A stretch of DNA of 24,728 nucleotides from JAAEQG01 sp043803085 (GCA_043803085.1 JAZDKM010000004.1:1-24728); one strand, 5' to 3'. Shown: positions 17,096 through 23,754, counted from the first letter of the stretch. Translations and numbers: made by a program. The notes: generated by a model from the letters alone, not told the origin.

Positions 17096-17238
17096 ACGCG
17101 CCGAACGCCGGGAGAAGGGCTTTTACCACGGACAGCTAGCTCGGGCCGCCCGCTGATACCAGCCGGACCCCACAGCGTTGCGGTGGATGGAAGGTCGCGA
17201 GATAATGCTAGCGCTGAAATCACTTGGGAGATAGAATC

Positions 17239-17523
17239 ATGGTGGATGACAAGCGAATCCGAGACAAGAGCAAGAATGAAATCCTCGGCGAACTCGTTTC
17301 TACGGCCGACCCCGGCTCACCAGTTCACGAGCAGCAAAAAATGGCAATCCTTGTACGTTGCACCGAAGATATGGAGAGCCGACTTAAGGAGTTGACGAAT
17401 AGCATTAACGCGACGAATGCGACGACGTTCGGATTAAACAAGACGATAGTACGTTTGAATTGGGCGCTCGTGGTGGCTACGGCGGTAGGCGCGGCGGCTA
17501 CGGTCATTCTCGCCTTTCGGTAG
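17239..17523 (+). CDS. Small C-tail-anchored membrane protein
   Basis: 94 residues from the ATG at 17239, supported by GGGAGA about ten bases upstream. The first ~70 residues are soluble and charged (KSKNEILGELVSTADPGSPV, then HEQQKMAILVRC), with a likely coiled coil over residues 35-65. One membrane helix ends the protein (LNWALVVATAVGAAATVILA, about 73-92), which would leave most of it in the cytoplasm. It is flanked by a transposase remnant and a broken secreted-protein gene. Function unknown; the intact frame, ribosome site and clear helix argue that it is real. Confidence 0.6.
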   Translation: MVDDKRIRDKSKNEILGELVSTADPGSPVHEQQKMAILVRCTEDMESRLKELTNSINATNATTFGLNKTIVRLNWALVVATAVGAAATVILAFR

Positions 17524-17542
17524 GGACCAGGCGCCCGCGGCC

Positions 17543-17568
17543 GAAAAAGGTGTCAGGATGATTTTTCC
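17543..17568 (+). repeat. GGTGTCAGGA motif, copy 4
   Basis: GAAAAAGGTGTCAGGATGA and then TTTTTCC; the A-run and T-run can pair. Homology with copy 3 continues about 20 bases beyond the motif. It lies exactly where the HAF-type gene fragment on the minus strand loses its protein likeness. Confidence 0.6.
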
Positions 17569-17569
17569 G

Positions 17570-17698
17570 GGTGGCGCCGCGGGCGTTGCTCCAGAAACCC
17601 CCGCCCGGCAGCTCGCCCAGGCCCTGGAAACTCTGGCCCCAGGCCCCGCAGGTCAGCACGGCCACCCAAAGTCCGCTGCTCAAAAGGTTCGTTTTCAC
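17570..17698 (-). pseudogene. 5' fragment of a HAF-repeat secreted protein (copy 1)
   Basis: Starts at GTG 17698 with GAGAGGTG upstream. It encodes a signal peptide (VKTNLLSSGLWVAVLTCGAW) followed by GQSFQGLGELPGGGFWS, the start of the 'FxGLGDLPGGxFxS' repeats found in HAF-type extracellular proteins. The likeness then ends at the motif at 17543-17568, and the frame continues without meaning to a stop at 17504. A second, shorter fragment of a related gene lies at 18489-18617 in the same orientation. Confidence 0.6.
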
Positions 17699-17774
17699 GG
17701 ATGCACCTCTCATGGCTGAGTGGCCCAAGTTTCCATGCTACACCCGCTTGTACGCCCCAAGCCCACGTGGAGCA

Positions 17775-17972
17775 TCACCGGACCATTCCGGCACTTTGCT
17801 CGCGTACTCCCAGTCTGCGCCATTTGCGGGCCACCACGTCGTCCGAAGTGGCGAGTCGCTCCTGGATTTGGCGGCGCACTTGTTCATCAGTCAGGCCCTG
17901 TCGCTCTCGCAGATGTTGGGCCTGGATCGCGTTCTTGATCGCTACGCAATCAATGGACGCCGGATCGACCAT
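17775..17972 (-). CDS. Small DCVAxK-motif protein, putative antitoxin partner of PIN toxin 1
   Basis: 65 residues, starting one base after the stop of the PIN gene, so clearly co-transcribed. N-terminus SIDCVAIKNAIQAQHLRERQ, followed by a helical, charged stretch with GLTDEQVRRQIQERLA. The D-C-V-A-x-K core and the layout match the 76-residue protein behind the second PIN gene (FDCVAYKRKVQEQIYEATKD) and the remnant behind hicA (FDCVAMKRK). No DNA-binding motif of the VapB type is obvious. Position argues for an antitoxin; this is inference, and in contrast to most type II modules the gene follows its toxin. The in-frame start at 18059 would lie within the PIN gene and is rejected. Confidence 0.55.
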   Translation of the reverse strand: MVDPASIDCVAIKNAIQAQHLRERQGLTDEQVRRQIQERLATSDDVVARKWRRLGVREQSAGMVR

Positions 17973-17973
17973 G

Positions 17974-18426
17974 TCATACCACCTCCTTGGGGGAATGAAC
18001 CTCAATGGTGGGATATCCCTCCCGCAGGTTGACCGCGTTGAATCCGCGAATTTTCTCAAAGTGCACCAAGTGCTTGAAGTTCCAACTGACGATCATGTCA
18101 GCCCGCCCGACCGTAGCCAAAGCGACGTGATGGGCATCGTCCATAGCACTGGGACCGACCACGTTGGCTTCCATATATCGGTCGCGCAAAAATTCCGATT
18201 CCGGCCCCATCCACAGCCGCTCAATACCTTCCTCCGGGAGTGCGTCGAAGATGGCTTTGACCGCTGTGGGGGCGTCCAACAGTTCGCTAGCGAGCAGGTC
18301 GGAAGTCAGCAGGATGATTTCGCCACGACGCATCATGGCCAACAGGGCGTTGCTTTCCTGAGCAAAGCCCGGGTCGTAACATCCGCCGAACACGGAGGTA
18401 TCCACGTACATCCTCAGCCGTTTCAT
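17974..18426 (-). CDS. PIN-domain (VapC-like) toxin 1
   Basis: 150 residues, a single PIN domain: a metal-dependent RNase fold used by VapC toxins. The acidic site is visible: Asp9 in YVDTSVFGGCYD, Glu48 in LLASELL, Asp97 in AMDDAHHVALA, and Asp110 before IVSWNFKHLVHF. The last motif is typical of this PIN subgroup. It shares all acidic positions with PIN toxin 2 (19348-19821); the two are paralogues in the same orientation ~1.4 kb apart. No strong ribosome site precedes the ATG. A weak TTGTGA-N18-TATATG lies upstream, between this gene and a HAF fragment. The downstream neighbour is the presumed antitoxin. Confidence 0.8.
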   Translation of the reverse strand: MKRLRMYVDTSVFGGCYDPGFAQESNALLAMMRRGEIILLTSDLLASELLDAPTAVKAIFDALPEEGIERLWMGPESEFLRDRYMEANVVGPSAMDDAHHVALATVGRADMIVSWNFKHLVHFEKIRGFNAVNLREGYPTIEVHSPKEVV

Positions 18427-18488
18427 GGTCGTGCAACCGTTCTCGGGTCAGGCGGGCCCATATAGGTCATGGACCACCTCCATCACAA

Positions 18489-18617
18489 CTACAGTCTACC
18501 GAACTGCTCGGTACAAACCAAGTCCGGCAGGTCGCCCAGGCCCTGAAAGCTCTGGCCCCACTCCCCGCCGGCCAGCACGCTCCACAAAACTCCGCTCGCC
18601 AAGACCCAAGCTCTCAT
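18489..18617 (-). pseudogene. 5' fragment of a HAF-repeat secreted protein (copy 2)
   Basis: ATG at 18617 with GAGGTGA four bases upstream opens a 42-residue frame: MRAWVLASGVLWSVLAGGEW, then GQSFQGLGDLP, then an unrelated tail to a stop at 18489. Leader and QSFQGLGDLP match copy 1 (17570-17698) in both protein and DNA. As a frame this short it is easily missed. It probably began a HAF-type secreted protein and was cut when the PIN module arrived. Confidence 0.6.
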
Positions 18618-18772
18618 GCTTCACCTCGCTTGCCTGACCGGCGCGGCCAAGCCTAGCGCCGCCCTCCGAAGCCTCTCCACTCGTAGTGGCGCTTAGCATG
18701 CCCGCGCCCGGCTTCAGCGGGATTGGATATGCCCCGCGCCGCAGCTTTCTCCGGGACGCATTCCGGGCAGGC

Positions 18773-18997
18773 TCAACCCACCCGCTTGCCCCTGCGATGC
18801 CCGGCGTAGGCCGGGGAGTAAGACTCGATCCGGCGCATCGCCGCGCCGTCGTAGACCTTCTCACCACAATCCGGGCACGCGAAGAACTCAAGGTTGGGCA
18901 CGTTGTAGGTCTGGTCACGCAACTTCCCGGTCCAATCCCGTCGGACCCGTTTAATGCGGGCGCTCCCGCAAGATGGGCAGGTCTTGATTTCCAGCAT
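18773..18997 (-). CDS. YgiT-type zinc-ribbon protein
   Basis: 74 residues with two CxxC knuckles (C7/C10 and C41/C44) and the family pattern TCPSCGSARIKR...ACPDCGEKVYDG. YgiT/MqsA-like N-terminal domains occur in antitoxins of MqsR- and DUF4258-type toxins, but also alone. A very good ribosome site, AGAAGGAGG, is six bases before the ATG. No intact toxin is beside it: the upstream ORF ending at 19012 is not recognisable, and there is no C-terminal HTH domain here. It is thus either an orphan antitoxin or a stand-alone zinc-ribbon protein. The stretch 18618-18772 holds nothing else. Confidence 0.7.
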   Translation of the reverse strand: MLEIKTCPSCGSARIKRVRRDWTGKLRDQTYNVPNLEFFACPDCGEKVYDGAAMRRIESYSPAYAGHRRGKRVG

Positions 18998-19011
18998 ACG
19001 CCCGCCTCCTT

Positions 19012-19136
19012 CTACTCGGCTTTCTTAGCGGAGACCAAAAAGTAGTAGGTCTCTGCCCCGGTCTCGCCGGCCAACCGTCCTTTCGTGTAGATCGGCGCTC
19101 CTTGCAGGTTGGTCCTTCTTGGACCTGGGGGATTAG
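19012..19136 (-). pseudogene. Unrecognised ORF tail upstream of the zinc-ribbon gene
   Basis: The minus-strand frame ending at 19012 reads GAPIYTKGRLAGETGAETYY and FLVSAKKAE just before the stop, 14 bases upstream of the YgiT-type gene. The tail looks protein-like, but no start codon with a ribosome site exists; further upstream the frame crosses the end of the DCVAxK gene. It could be the last part of the lost toxin partner of the zinc-ribbon protein. Confidence 0.3.
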
Positions 19137-19367
19137 TTATTTCTCGTGGGCTACTTGCGGCGGGCGGCACCCCCCCGTCTCCTTCGGGCGGCGCATGACC
19201 GACTGCCACCAAGAACCCAGTGGACCGTTCTCCGCACGGTCTCGGTAGTACGCCAACTCTTCTTGGGGGCTCAGGTCCTTAGTGGCTTCATAGATCTGTT
19301 CCTGCACCTTCCGCTTGTACGCCACGCAGTCAAACGTAAAGCTTGTCTCAATCTTCGGACTCGTCAT
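19137..19367 (-). CDS. Small DCVAxK-motif protein, putative antitoxin partner of PIN toxin 2
   Basis: 76 residues. The ATG lies 20 bases inside the end of the PIN gene, so the two are translationally coupled. Sequence: MTSPKIETSFTFDCVAYKRK, then VQEQIYEATKDLSPQEELAY and YRDRAENGPLGSWW. It is the best preserved member of the family seen three times in this window: a D-C-V-A-x-K start, an amphipathic helix and an EELAYYR block. Role as antitoxin is inferred from position only. The C-terminal 20 residues (after SVMRR) look low in structure and may be extended by a mutated stop. Confidence 0.6.
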   Translation of the reverse strand: MTSPKIETSFTFDCVAYKRKVQEQIYEATKDLSPQEELAYYRDRAENGPLGSWWQSVMRRPKETGGCRPPQVAHEK

Positions 19368-19821
19368 CGATGAGGCACTCCTTAGGAGAGAGAATCGTCA
19401 GGATGCCGTAGCCATTATAGAGGTTGACGGCGTTGAAGGCCTTGATCTTGTCCAGGCGAACGATGTGTTTGAAGTTCCAGGAGAGGATGGCGTCGGCCCG
19501 CGCCACGGTGGCGGCGGCGACATGGAGGGCGTCATTCCGCCATTTGGAATCGAGGATGCCCGCCCGCAGGTAAGCGTTTCGTAGCTCGCGGATTTCGTCG
19601 TCGAGGTCAATGGGCTCGATGTTTGAGGGCGGCAGGCCCAGTAATAGTTGCCGGACCGGCTCGGGGGCCGGGGCAAGTTCATCGGCCACCAGTGGAGACA
19701 TCAGGGCCACGATCCGACCCTCCCGGACAGCCGCCAGGATGCGAAGGGAGTCGAGCTGGAACGGCGGATCGAAGCATCCGCCGAACACGGAGGTGTCAAG
19801 ATAAACCCGCAACGGTCTCAT
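19348..19821 (-). CDS. PIN-domain (VapC-like) toxin 2
   Basis: 157 residues from the ATG at 19821; the open frame reaches 19905, but the protein likeness begins with MRPLRVYLDTSVFGGC. Active-site acids are Asp9, Glu48 (LVADELA), Asp97 (KWRNDALHVAAA) and Asp110, followed by ILSWNFKHIVRLDK. These positions are identical to PIN toxin 1, and both end in a KAFNAVNL/RGFNAVNL...SPKE block, so they are duplicates or repeated acquisitions of one module. Expected activity: ribonuclease toxin neutralised by a partner. It overlaps the DCVAxK gene downstream. A TTCACG-N17-TATAAT promoter lies 86 bases upstream. Confidence 0.82.
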   Translation of the reverse strand: MRPLRVYLDTSVFGGCFDPPFQLDSLRILAAVREGRIVALMSPLVADELAPAPEPVRQLLLGLPPSNIEPIDLDDEIRELRNAYLRAGILDSKWRNDALHVAAATVARADAILSWNFKHIVRLDKIKAFNAVNLYNGYGILTILSPKECLIDDESED

Positions 19822-19906
19822 CGCGTCTTCTACCGAACTTGCGTGTGGATTCGTGCCGGCCAAGCCTCCTGCGCTGGGAGCGGATAGCCACGGTTCCACT
19901 CTCATT

Positions 19907-19935
19907 ATTATACAGGCAGGCCGTCCCTGCGTGAA
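19907..19935 (-). promoter_or_regulatory. Putative promoter of the second PIN module
   Basis: Minus strand: TTCACG (19935-19930), 17 bases, consensus TATAAT (19912-19907). The leader to the PIN ATG at 19821 is about 80 bases. The sequence 19936-20029, up to the GH57 promoter, holds nothing recognised. Confidence 0.45.
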
Positions 19936-20029
19936 GCGCCAAACCTGGGGCCAGGCACCCCGTCAGCACCGATTTCAAGCTTAACACCGGTCTGCGGATG
20001 ACGGGACCCTCAGAGTGGGCAGCTTCGTC

Positions 20030-20058
20030 TTGAATTGGATGGGCGGATGGCGTATCTT
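20030..20058 (+). promoter_or_regulatory. Putative promoter of the GH57 gene
   Basis: TTGAAT (20030-20035), a 17-base spacer and TATCTT (20053-20058). Transcription would begin near 20065, about 68 bases before the ATG at 20133. A GCGGGGAC stretch before the ATG could serve as a weak ribosome site. Confidence 0.4.
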
Positions 20059-20132
20059 GCCCAGGGGCGCAGGGGAAAGGAAAGCCTGCCGGGAACACCC
20101 TCCGAAACCACGGTCATTGCGGGGACTCACGC

Positions 20133-23100
20133 ATGTTTAGGTCAGTGAATGGACGGGGCCGATCGTGTCTCCCACCTCCGAAGAAGGTGGTCCAATCGGC
20201 GCATTCGGAATCGTCTCCCCCGCCTCCAAAGGAGGCGGGCCACCCAGCCCCATCTCCAAAGGACGTGGTCGAATCAGCGCGTTCGAAATCGTCTCCCCCA
20301 CCTCCAAAGGAGGTGGGCCACCCGACCCGGATTGCCGGAGTGTGTGTCGTACTCGCGGGGCTGGGAGGGCTGTGGACGTCTGCGCGCGCGTCGGCCTATG
20401 AGCCGATCCACGTCGGCTTTCTATGGCACATGCACCAGCCGATCTACTACCCCTACGAAACGCCGATTCAGACCGACGCCAACGGCCGCTTCTCGTTCAG
20501 CGTTGTGGACGTACACAACCAGCGGGTGGGGCCCTACACGGACTGGCCGTATGACGCCGTCCTGGCCGGGGCGAGCTTGAGCCACCTCGGCGCCCAGGTC
20601 AGCTTCTCCGGATCGCTGATTGAGAACCTCAACGCGCTGGAAGGGGGCGGCATCGGCGGCGGCATGTGGAACAACTGGGACTCGGGCTATGACCAGGGCG
20701 TCTCGCTAAACACCACGTTGGGCAACCCTCGCTTGGACCTGGTCGCCTTTGGCTATCACCACCCGCTGATCGCCCTGCTCGACACCCCAGACCTGCGCAT
20801 GCAGATCAAGCTGCACAAGCACATCTACGGACAGACCTGGACCGGCGGGCCGACCTACTCCAAGGGGATGTTTCCCCCGGAGACGGCCTTCTCCACGCGG
20901 ATGATCCCGGCCCTGGCGGCGGAAGGCATCGAATGGGTCCTGGTGGACAACATTCACTTTGATCGGGCCTGCGATGGCTATCCGCACACCAACGCCTCCA
21001 ACCTGTTCGCGCCCAACCGCGCCGACCAACTCAATCCCGATCCCGCGGACAGCGGTGGGGCATGGGTGCAGTTGAACAACATCTGGGCCCCGAGCCGGGT
21101 GAGTGCTCCATTCGGCTACCAGCCGCACTACGCACAGCACGTCGATCCGGTCACCGGCGTGATCACCCGCATCGTGGTGGTGCCGGGAGCGCGCTACGAG
21201 GGCAATGAGGACGGCCGCGGCGGCTACGGGGCTTTTTTGTACGACGTGGTCATGGACCAGTACATCGCCTACAACACCGACGCCGCCCATCCCATGTTCG
21301 TGGTGCTCCATCATGACGGCGACAATTACGGCGGCGGCACCGACGCCTATTATCACAGTAACTTCCAGAACATGGTGAACTGGGCGGCCGGCGACCCGGA
21401 CTACGACGTGAGCACTATCCAGGACTACCTCGACCGGTTTCCGGTGGATGTGAACGACGTGATCCATGTCGAGGACGGCTCGTGGTCGGGGGCAGACAAC
21501 GGCGACCCGGAATTCAAGAAATGGCTGGCCGACCCCAGCCCGAGCGGCTGGAGCCCGGACCGCAACAGTTGGGCGGTGCTCACGGCGGCCAAGAACCGCG
21601 TGTTCACCGCGGAGGCGATCGCCCCGGCCGCCAGCATGCAGAATGTCCTCGTCGGCGCCGGCACGAACACGGAGAAGGCATGGCACTGGCTGCTGGTGTC
21701 CGAGGCCAGCGATTATTGGTACTGGGACGGTAGCTCTGAACCGTGGGACAGCAACGTGACCCGCGGCTGCAACCAGGCCGTCACGTTTGCCGATCCGGTC
21801 CTCTCCGGTCAGGCGGACACCGTCCCGCCGACCGTCTTTCTGCCCCAGCGCGACCCCTACAATCCCGGCGGCTACGAATGGGGCACTTCCCCCGAGCCGT
21901 CGGACTTCAGCGTGTGGACCTACGCCTACGACGTGAGCGGTCTGACCGGCGTGACGCTGAAGTGGCGGGTGGACAACGACGGGGTCAACCCGCTGTCCTC
22001 GATCCAGAACGAGACCTATGCCGGCGGGTCCGAAGTCGGCCCGTGGAACAGTGCGGCCATGACCGCCTCCGACGTTTCGCCGCCGCCCGGCATTCTGACG
22101 CCCACGTATCGCGCGCTACGCTATGCGGCCATGATTACCGGACAGCACGACGTGCTCATCGACTATTACGTCGAGGCAGAGGACGGCCAGGGTCTCGTCG
22201 CCCGATCGGACATTCAGCATGTGTATGTCGGCACCACCGGCTCGGGCGGCGGTGAGGTGGTGGTGATCGATCCGGACCCGGCGGTCGCCGGACAGAACGT
22301 GACCATCAGCTATGATCCGGCGGGCCGGCCCCTCGCGGGCGCGCCACAGGTCTACCTGCACTATGGGTTCAACGGCTGGAATCCCGTCATTTCGCCCGAT
22401 CCGGCTATGGCCTGGAACGCGGGCGAGGCGGTCTGGCAGATCACTGTCATGGTGCAGTCAAGCGCGACCCAGTTGGACGTGGTGTTCAACAACGGCGCCG
22501 GCACCTGGGACAACAACGGCGGACAGGACTGGCACTTCCCGGCGACCGGCGGGACGCCGGGGCAAGAGTGGGTCATGGACGGGGCCGTGGACGCGGCCGC
22601 CACCCTGGTCGCCTCCAACAGTGGCATGGTGCTCTACGCCGGCGTCATCGGCGAAGAGCTTTACGTGGCAACGTTGGATGCCGGCGAGGGCAACGACCAC
22701 TTCATCCTCCTGGCCAACCCGCCGGGGGCGATGCGAGCAGCCCCGTGGGCCAAGGCGGGGCAGGTCGCCGACTGCGCCGCTTATATCGGCAACGAGAACG
22801 ACAACGGCTGGGCCGGCTGGTTTGACGCCGCCGGTACGACCCGCGTCGCCACCGGGGGCGGGAGCGGATACCTCGAGGGCACCATCAACCTGGTGCAGGA
22901 ATTCGGCATGCTGCCGGCACAGGTCTATCTGGCCGTGGCCCCCTATCCTACCCCGGACGGCGCCGCTTTGTTGTGGCAATACCAGGTGCCTGGTTCGCTC
23001 GACTCCGACGGCGACGTGGACGCCAACGAGTATGCTTTGGTGGACATCTGCGAAATCCGGATCGATCACGCTCCGGCCGACTTCAACGAAGATTGCGCCG

Positions 23101-23258
23101 TTGATTTGGCGGACTACGCCATCTTCCGCGAGTGCCTTAACGGTCCGACCGCCGGTCCAGCCCCCAGTTGCCCGGGCGGCGTGGATGCCGACCTGGACAA
23201 CAACTGGCACGTGGACCTGGCCGACTTCGCCATGTTGCAGAACGCCTTCGGCGGGTGA
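20133..23258 (+). CDS. Secreted GH57-type glycoside hydrolase with CBM25-like domain and dockerin-like tail
   Basis: 1041 residues. A secretion signal (RIAGVCVVLAGLGGLW...ARASA, about 66-88) precedes a GH57 catalytic domain: GFLWHMHQP (95-103, first GH57 motif), GMFPPE (245-250, Glu250 as nucleophile) and LHHDGDN (392-398, Asp395 as acid/base candidate). An Ig-like section follows (about 565-700), then a CBM25-like starch-binding domain (about 708-802; VYLHYGFNGWN, VVFNNGAGTWDNNGGQDW). A beta-rich domain (about 825-950) and two Asp-rich EF-hand/dockerin-like units (983-997 and 1018-1036, 'DLADxA') end it. Probable role: extracellular alpha-glucan breakdown. Oddity: residues 13-64, ahead of the signal peptide, are translated palindromic repeats, so a downstream start such as GTG 20313 is possible; no other in-frame ATG exists before the catalytic domain. 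Confidence 0.85.
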   Translation: MFRSVNGRGRSCLPPPKKVVQSAHSESSPPPPKEAGHPAPSPKDVVESARSKSSPPPPKEVGHPTRIAGVCVVLAGLGGLWTSARASAYEPIHVGFLWHMHQPIYYPYETPIQTDANGRFSFSVVDVHNQRVGPYTDWPYDAVLAGASLSHLGAQVSFSGSLIENLNALEGGGIGGGMWNNWDSGYDQGVSLNTTLGNPRLDLVAFGYHHPLIALLDTPDLRMQIKLHKHIYGQTWTGGPTYSKGMFPPETAFSTRMIPALAAEGIEWVLVDNIHFDRACDGYPHTNASNLFAPNRADQLNPDPADSGGAWVQLNNIWAPSRVSAPFGYQPHYAQHVDPVTGVITRIVVVPGARYEGNEDGRGGYGAFLYDVVMDQYIAYNTDAAHPMFVVLHHDGDNYGGGTDAYYHSNFQNMVNWAAGDPDYDVSTIQDYLDRFPVDVNDVIHVEDGSWSGADNGDPEFKKWLADPSPSGWSPDRNSWAVLTAAKNRVFTAEAIAPAASMQNVLVGAGTNTEKAWHWLLVSEASDYWYWDGSSEPWDSNVTRGCNQAVTFADPVLSGQADTVPPTVFLPQRDPYNPGGYEWGTSPEPSDFSVWTYAYDVSGLTGVTLKWRVDNDGVNPLSSIQNETYAGGSEVGPWNSAAMTASDVSPPPGILTPTYRALRYAAMITGQHDVLIDYYVEAEDGQGLVARSDIQHVYVGTTGSGGGEVVVIDPDPAVAGQNVTISYDPAGRPLAGAPQVYLHYGFNGWNPVISPDPAMAWNAGEAVWQITVMVQSSATQLDVVFNNGAGTWDNNGGQDWHFPATGGTPGQEWVMDGAVDAAATLVASNSGMVLYAGVIGEELYVATLDAGEGNDHFILLANPPGAMRAAPWAKAGQVADCAAYIGNENDNGWAGWFDAAGTTRVATGGGSGYLEGTINLVQEFGMLPAQVYLAVAPYPTPDGAALLWQYQVPGSLDSDGDVDANEYALVDICEIRIDHAPADFNEDCAVDLADYAIFRECLNGPTAGPAPSCPGGVDADLDNNWHVDLADFAMLQNAFGG
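20172..20317 (+). repeat. 78-bp tandem repeat of AAA-loop palindromes at the GH57 5' end
   Basis: Four related hairpins follow each other. The two perfect ones, at 20219-20239 (arms CCCGCCTCC/GGAGGCGGG) and 20297-20317 (arms CCCACCTCC/GGAGGTGGG), have an AAA loop and lie exactly 78 bases apart. Diverged ones are at 20172-20190 and near 20250-20267. The loop and right arm read AAAGGAGGTG, a near-perfect Shine-Dalgarno. In the GH57 frame the unit encodes a 26-residue repeat with SSPPPPKE-GHP. Confidence 0.7.
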
Positions 23259-23490
23259 TCGGCCGGAAGAAGCGTGGGCGCCCCACTCTGTCCGAAGGTG
23301 TCCGTGTTCAGCGCCGAGTGGCATGGGTCCGTTACCGGCCGAGCCCACGGCGAGACCGCTACTGGACCCGTGCATGACGTTCGAAAGCTGAGCGCGCACG
23401 GGTCTGGCTCGCCTCGTTCCGAGGCGAAGCACACCCATGCCACCCGCGTGGAACGGCGTGGTCGTGTCCCTCCCCTTCCTACAGACGCGC
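23259..23490. other. Non-coding stretch after the GH57 gene
   Basis: No gene is seen. It contains an 11-base inverted repeat, GTGGCATGGGT (23318-23328) and ACCCATGCCAC (23433-23443), and a compact hairpin GCCTCG-TTC-CGAGGC (about 23411-23425) without a T-run. These look like further dispersed intergenic repeats rather than a terminator. Confidence 0.45.
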
Positions 23491-23641
23491 TTACTTTCGT
23501 CGCCCCGTTCGTGCCTTGGGCATAAGCTCAGCTTCCTGCTTTCTCCAGGACTCCAGCTCCTCCGTGCGCGTCATGCTCTTGGTCAGCTCAGAAACATAAG
23601 CGGCCCTTTGCGTTTCATCGCAACGCAATCAAACTTCTTCC
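23491..23641 (-). pseudogene. Frameshifted DCVAxK-family remnant behind hicA
   Basis: The minus strand reads KKFDCVAMKRKG in a frame that then stops. One base over, it continues AAYVSELTKSMTRTEELESW and RKQEAELMPKARTGRRK to a TAA at 23491-23493. Supplying one base in the GGG run near 23610 unites them into a protein of the same type as those behind the two PIN genes (FDCVAxK start, TEELESWR matching EELAYYR). It also lacks its own start codon and is joined to the end of hicA, so it is a pseudogene or suffers a sequencing error. Confidence 0.5.
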
Positions 23642-23754
23642 TGTATGATGTTATCCGGCTTTCCGTATACGTGGTGGCTGCCGTGCACGCGGAGGAGGGT
23701 CCATCCGTGGCGTTCAATAACCTTGGCAAGCTCTTTTCCCGTGACCTGTCTCAC
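23629..23754 (-). CDS. hicA: HicA-like mRNA interferase, C-terminally shortened
   Basis: 41 residues from a GTG that overlaps the hicB stop (GTGA). VRQVTGKELAKVIERHGWTL and LRVHGSHHVYGKPDN is the HicA dsRBD-like fold with its catalytic histidine in GSHHVY. Complete HicA proteins are usually 55-80 residues and continue with a VPVH...GTLRxxLxxAG block; here the frame ends IIQEEV. It stops where a DCVAxK-family remnant begins, suggesting a deletion that fused two modules. The toxin is likely weakened or inactive. Confidence 0.65.
   Translation of the reverse strand: MRQVTGKELAKVIERHGWTLLRVHGSHHVYGKPDNIIQEEV

Noticed and set aside
20706..21686. A long minus-strand frame within the GH57 gene
   Set aside because: Antisense shadow; the plus strand carries GH57 motifs throughout.
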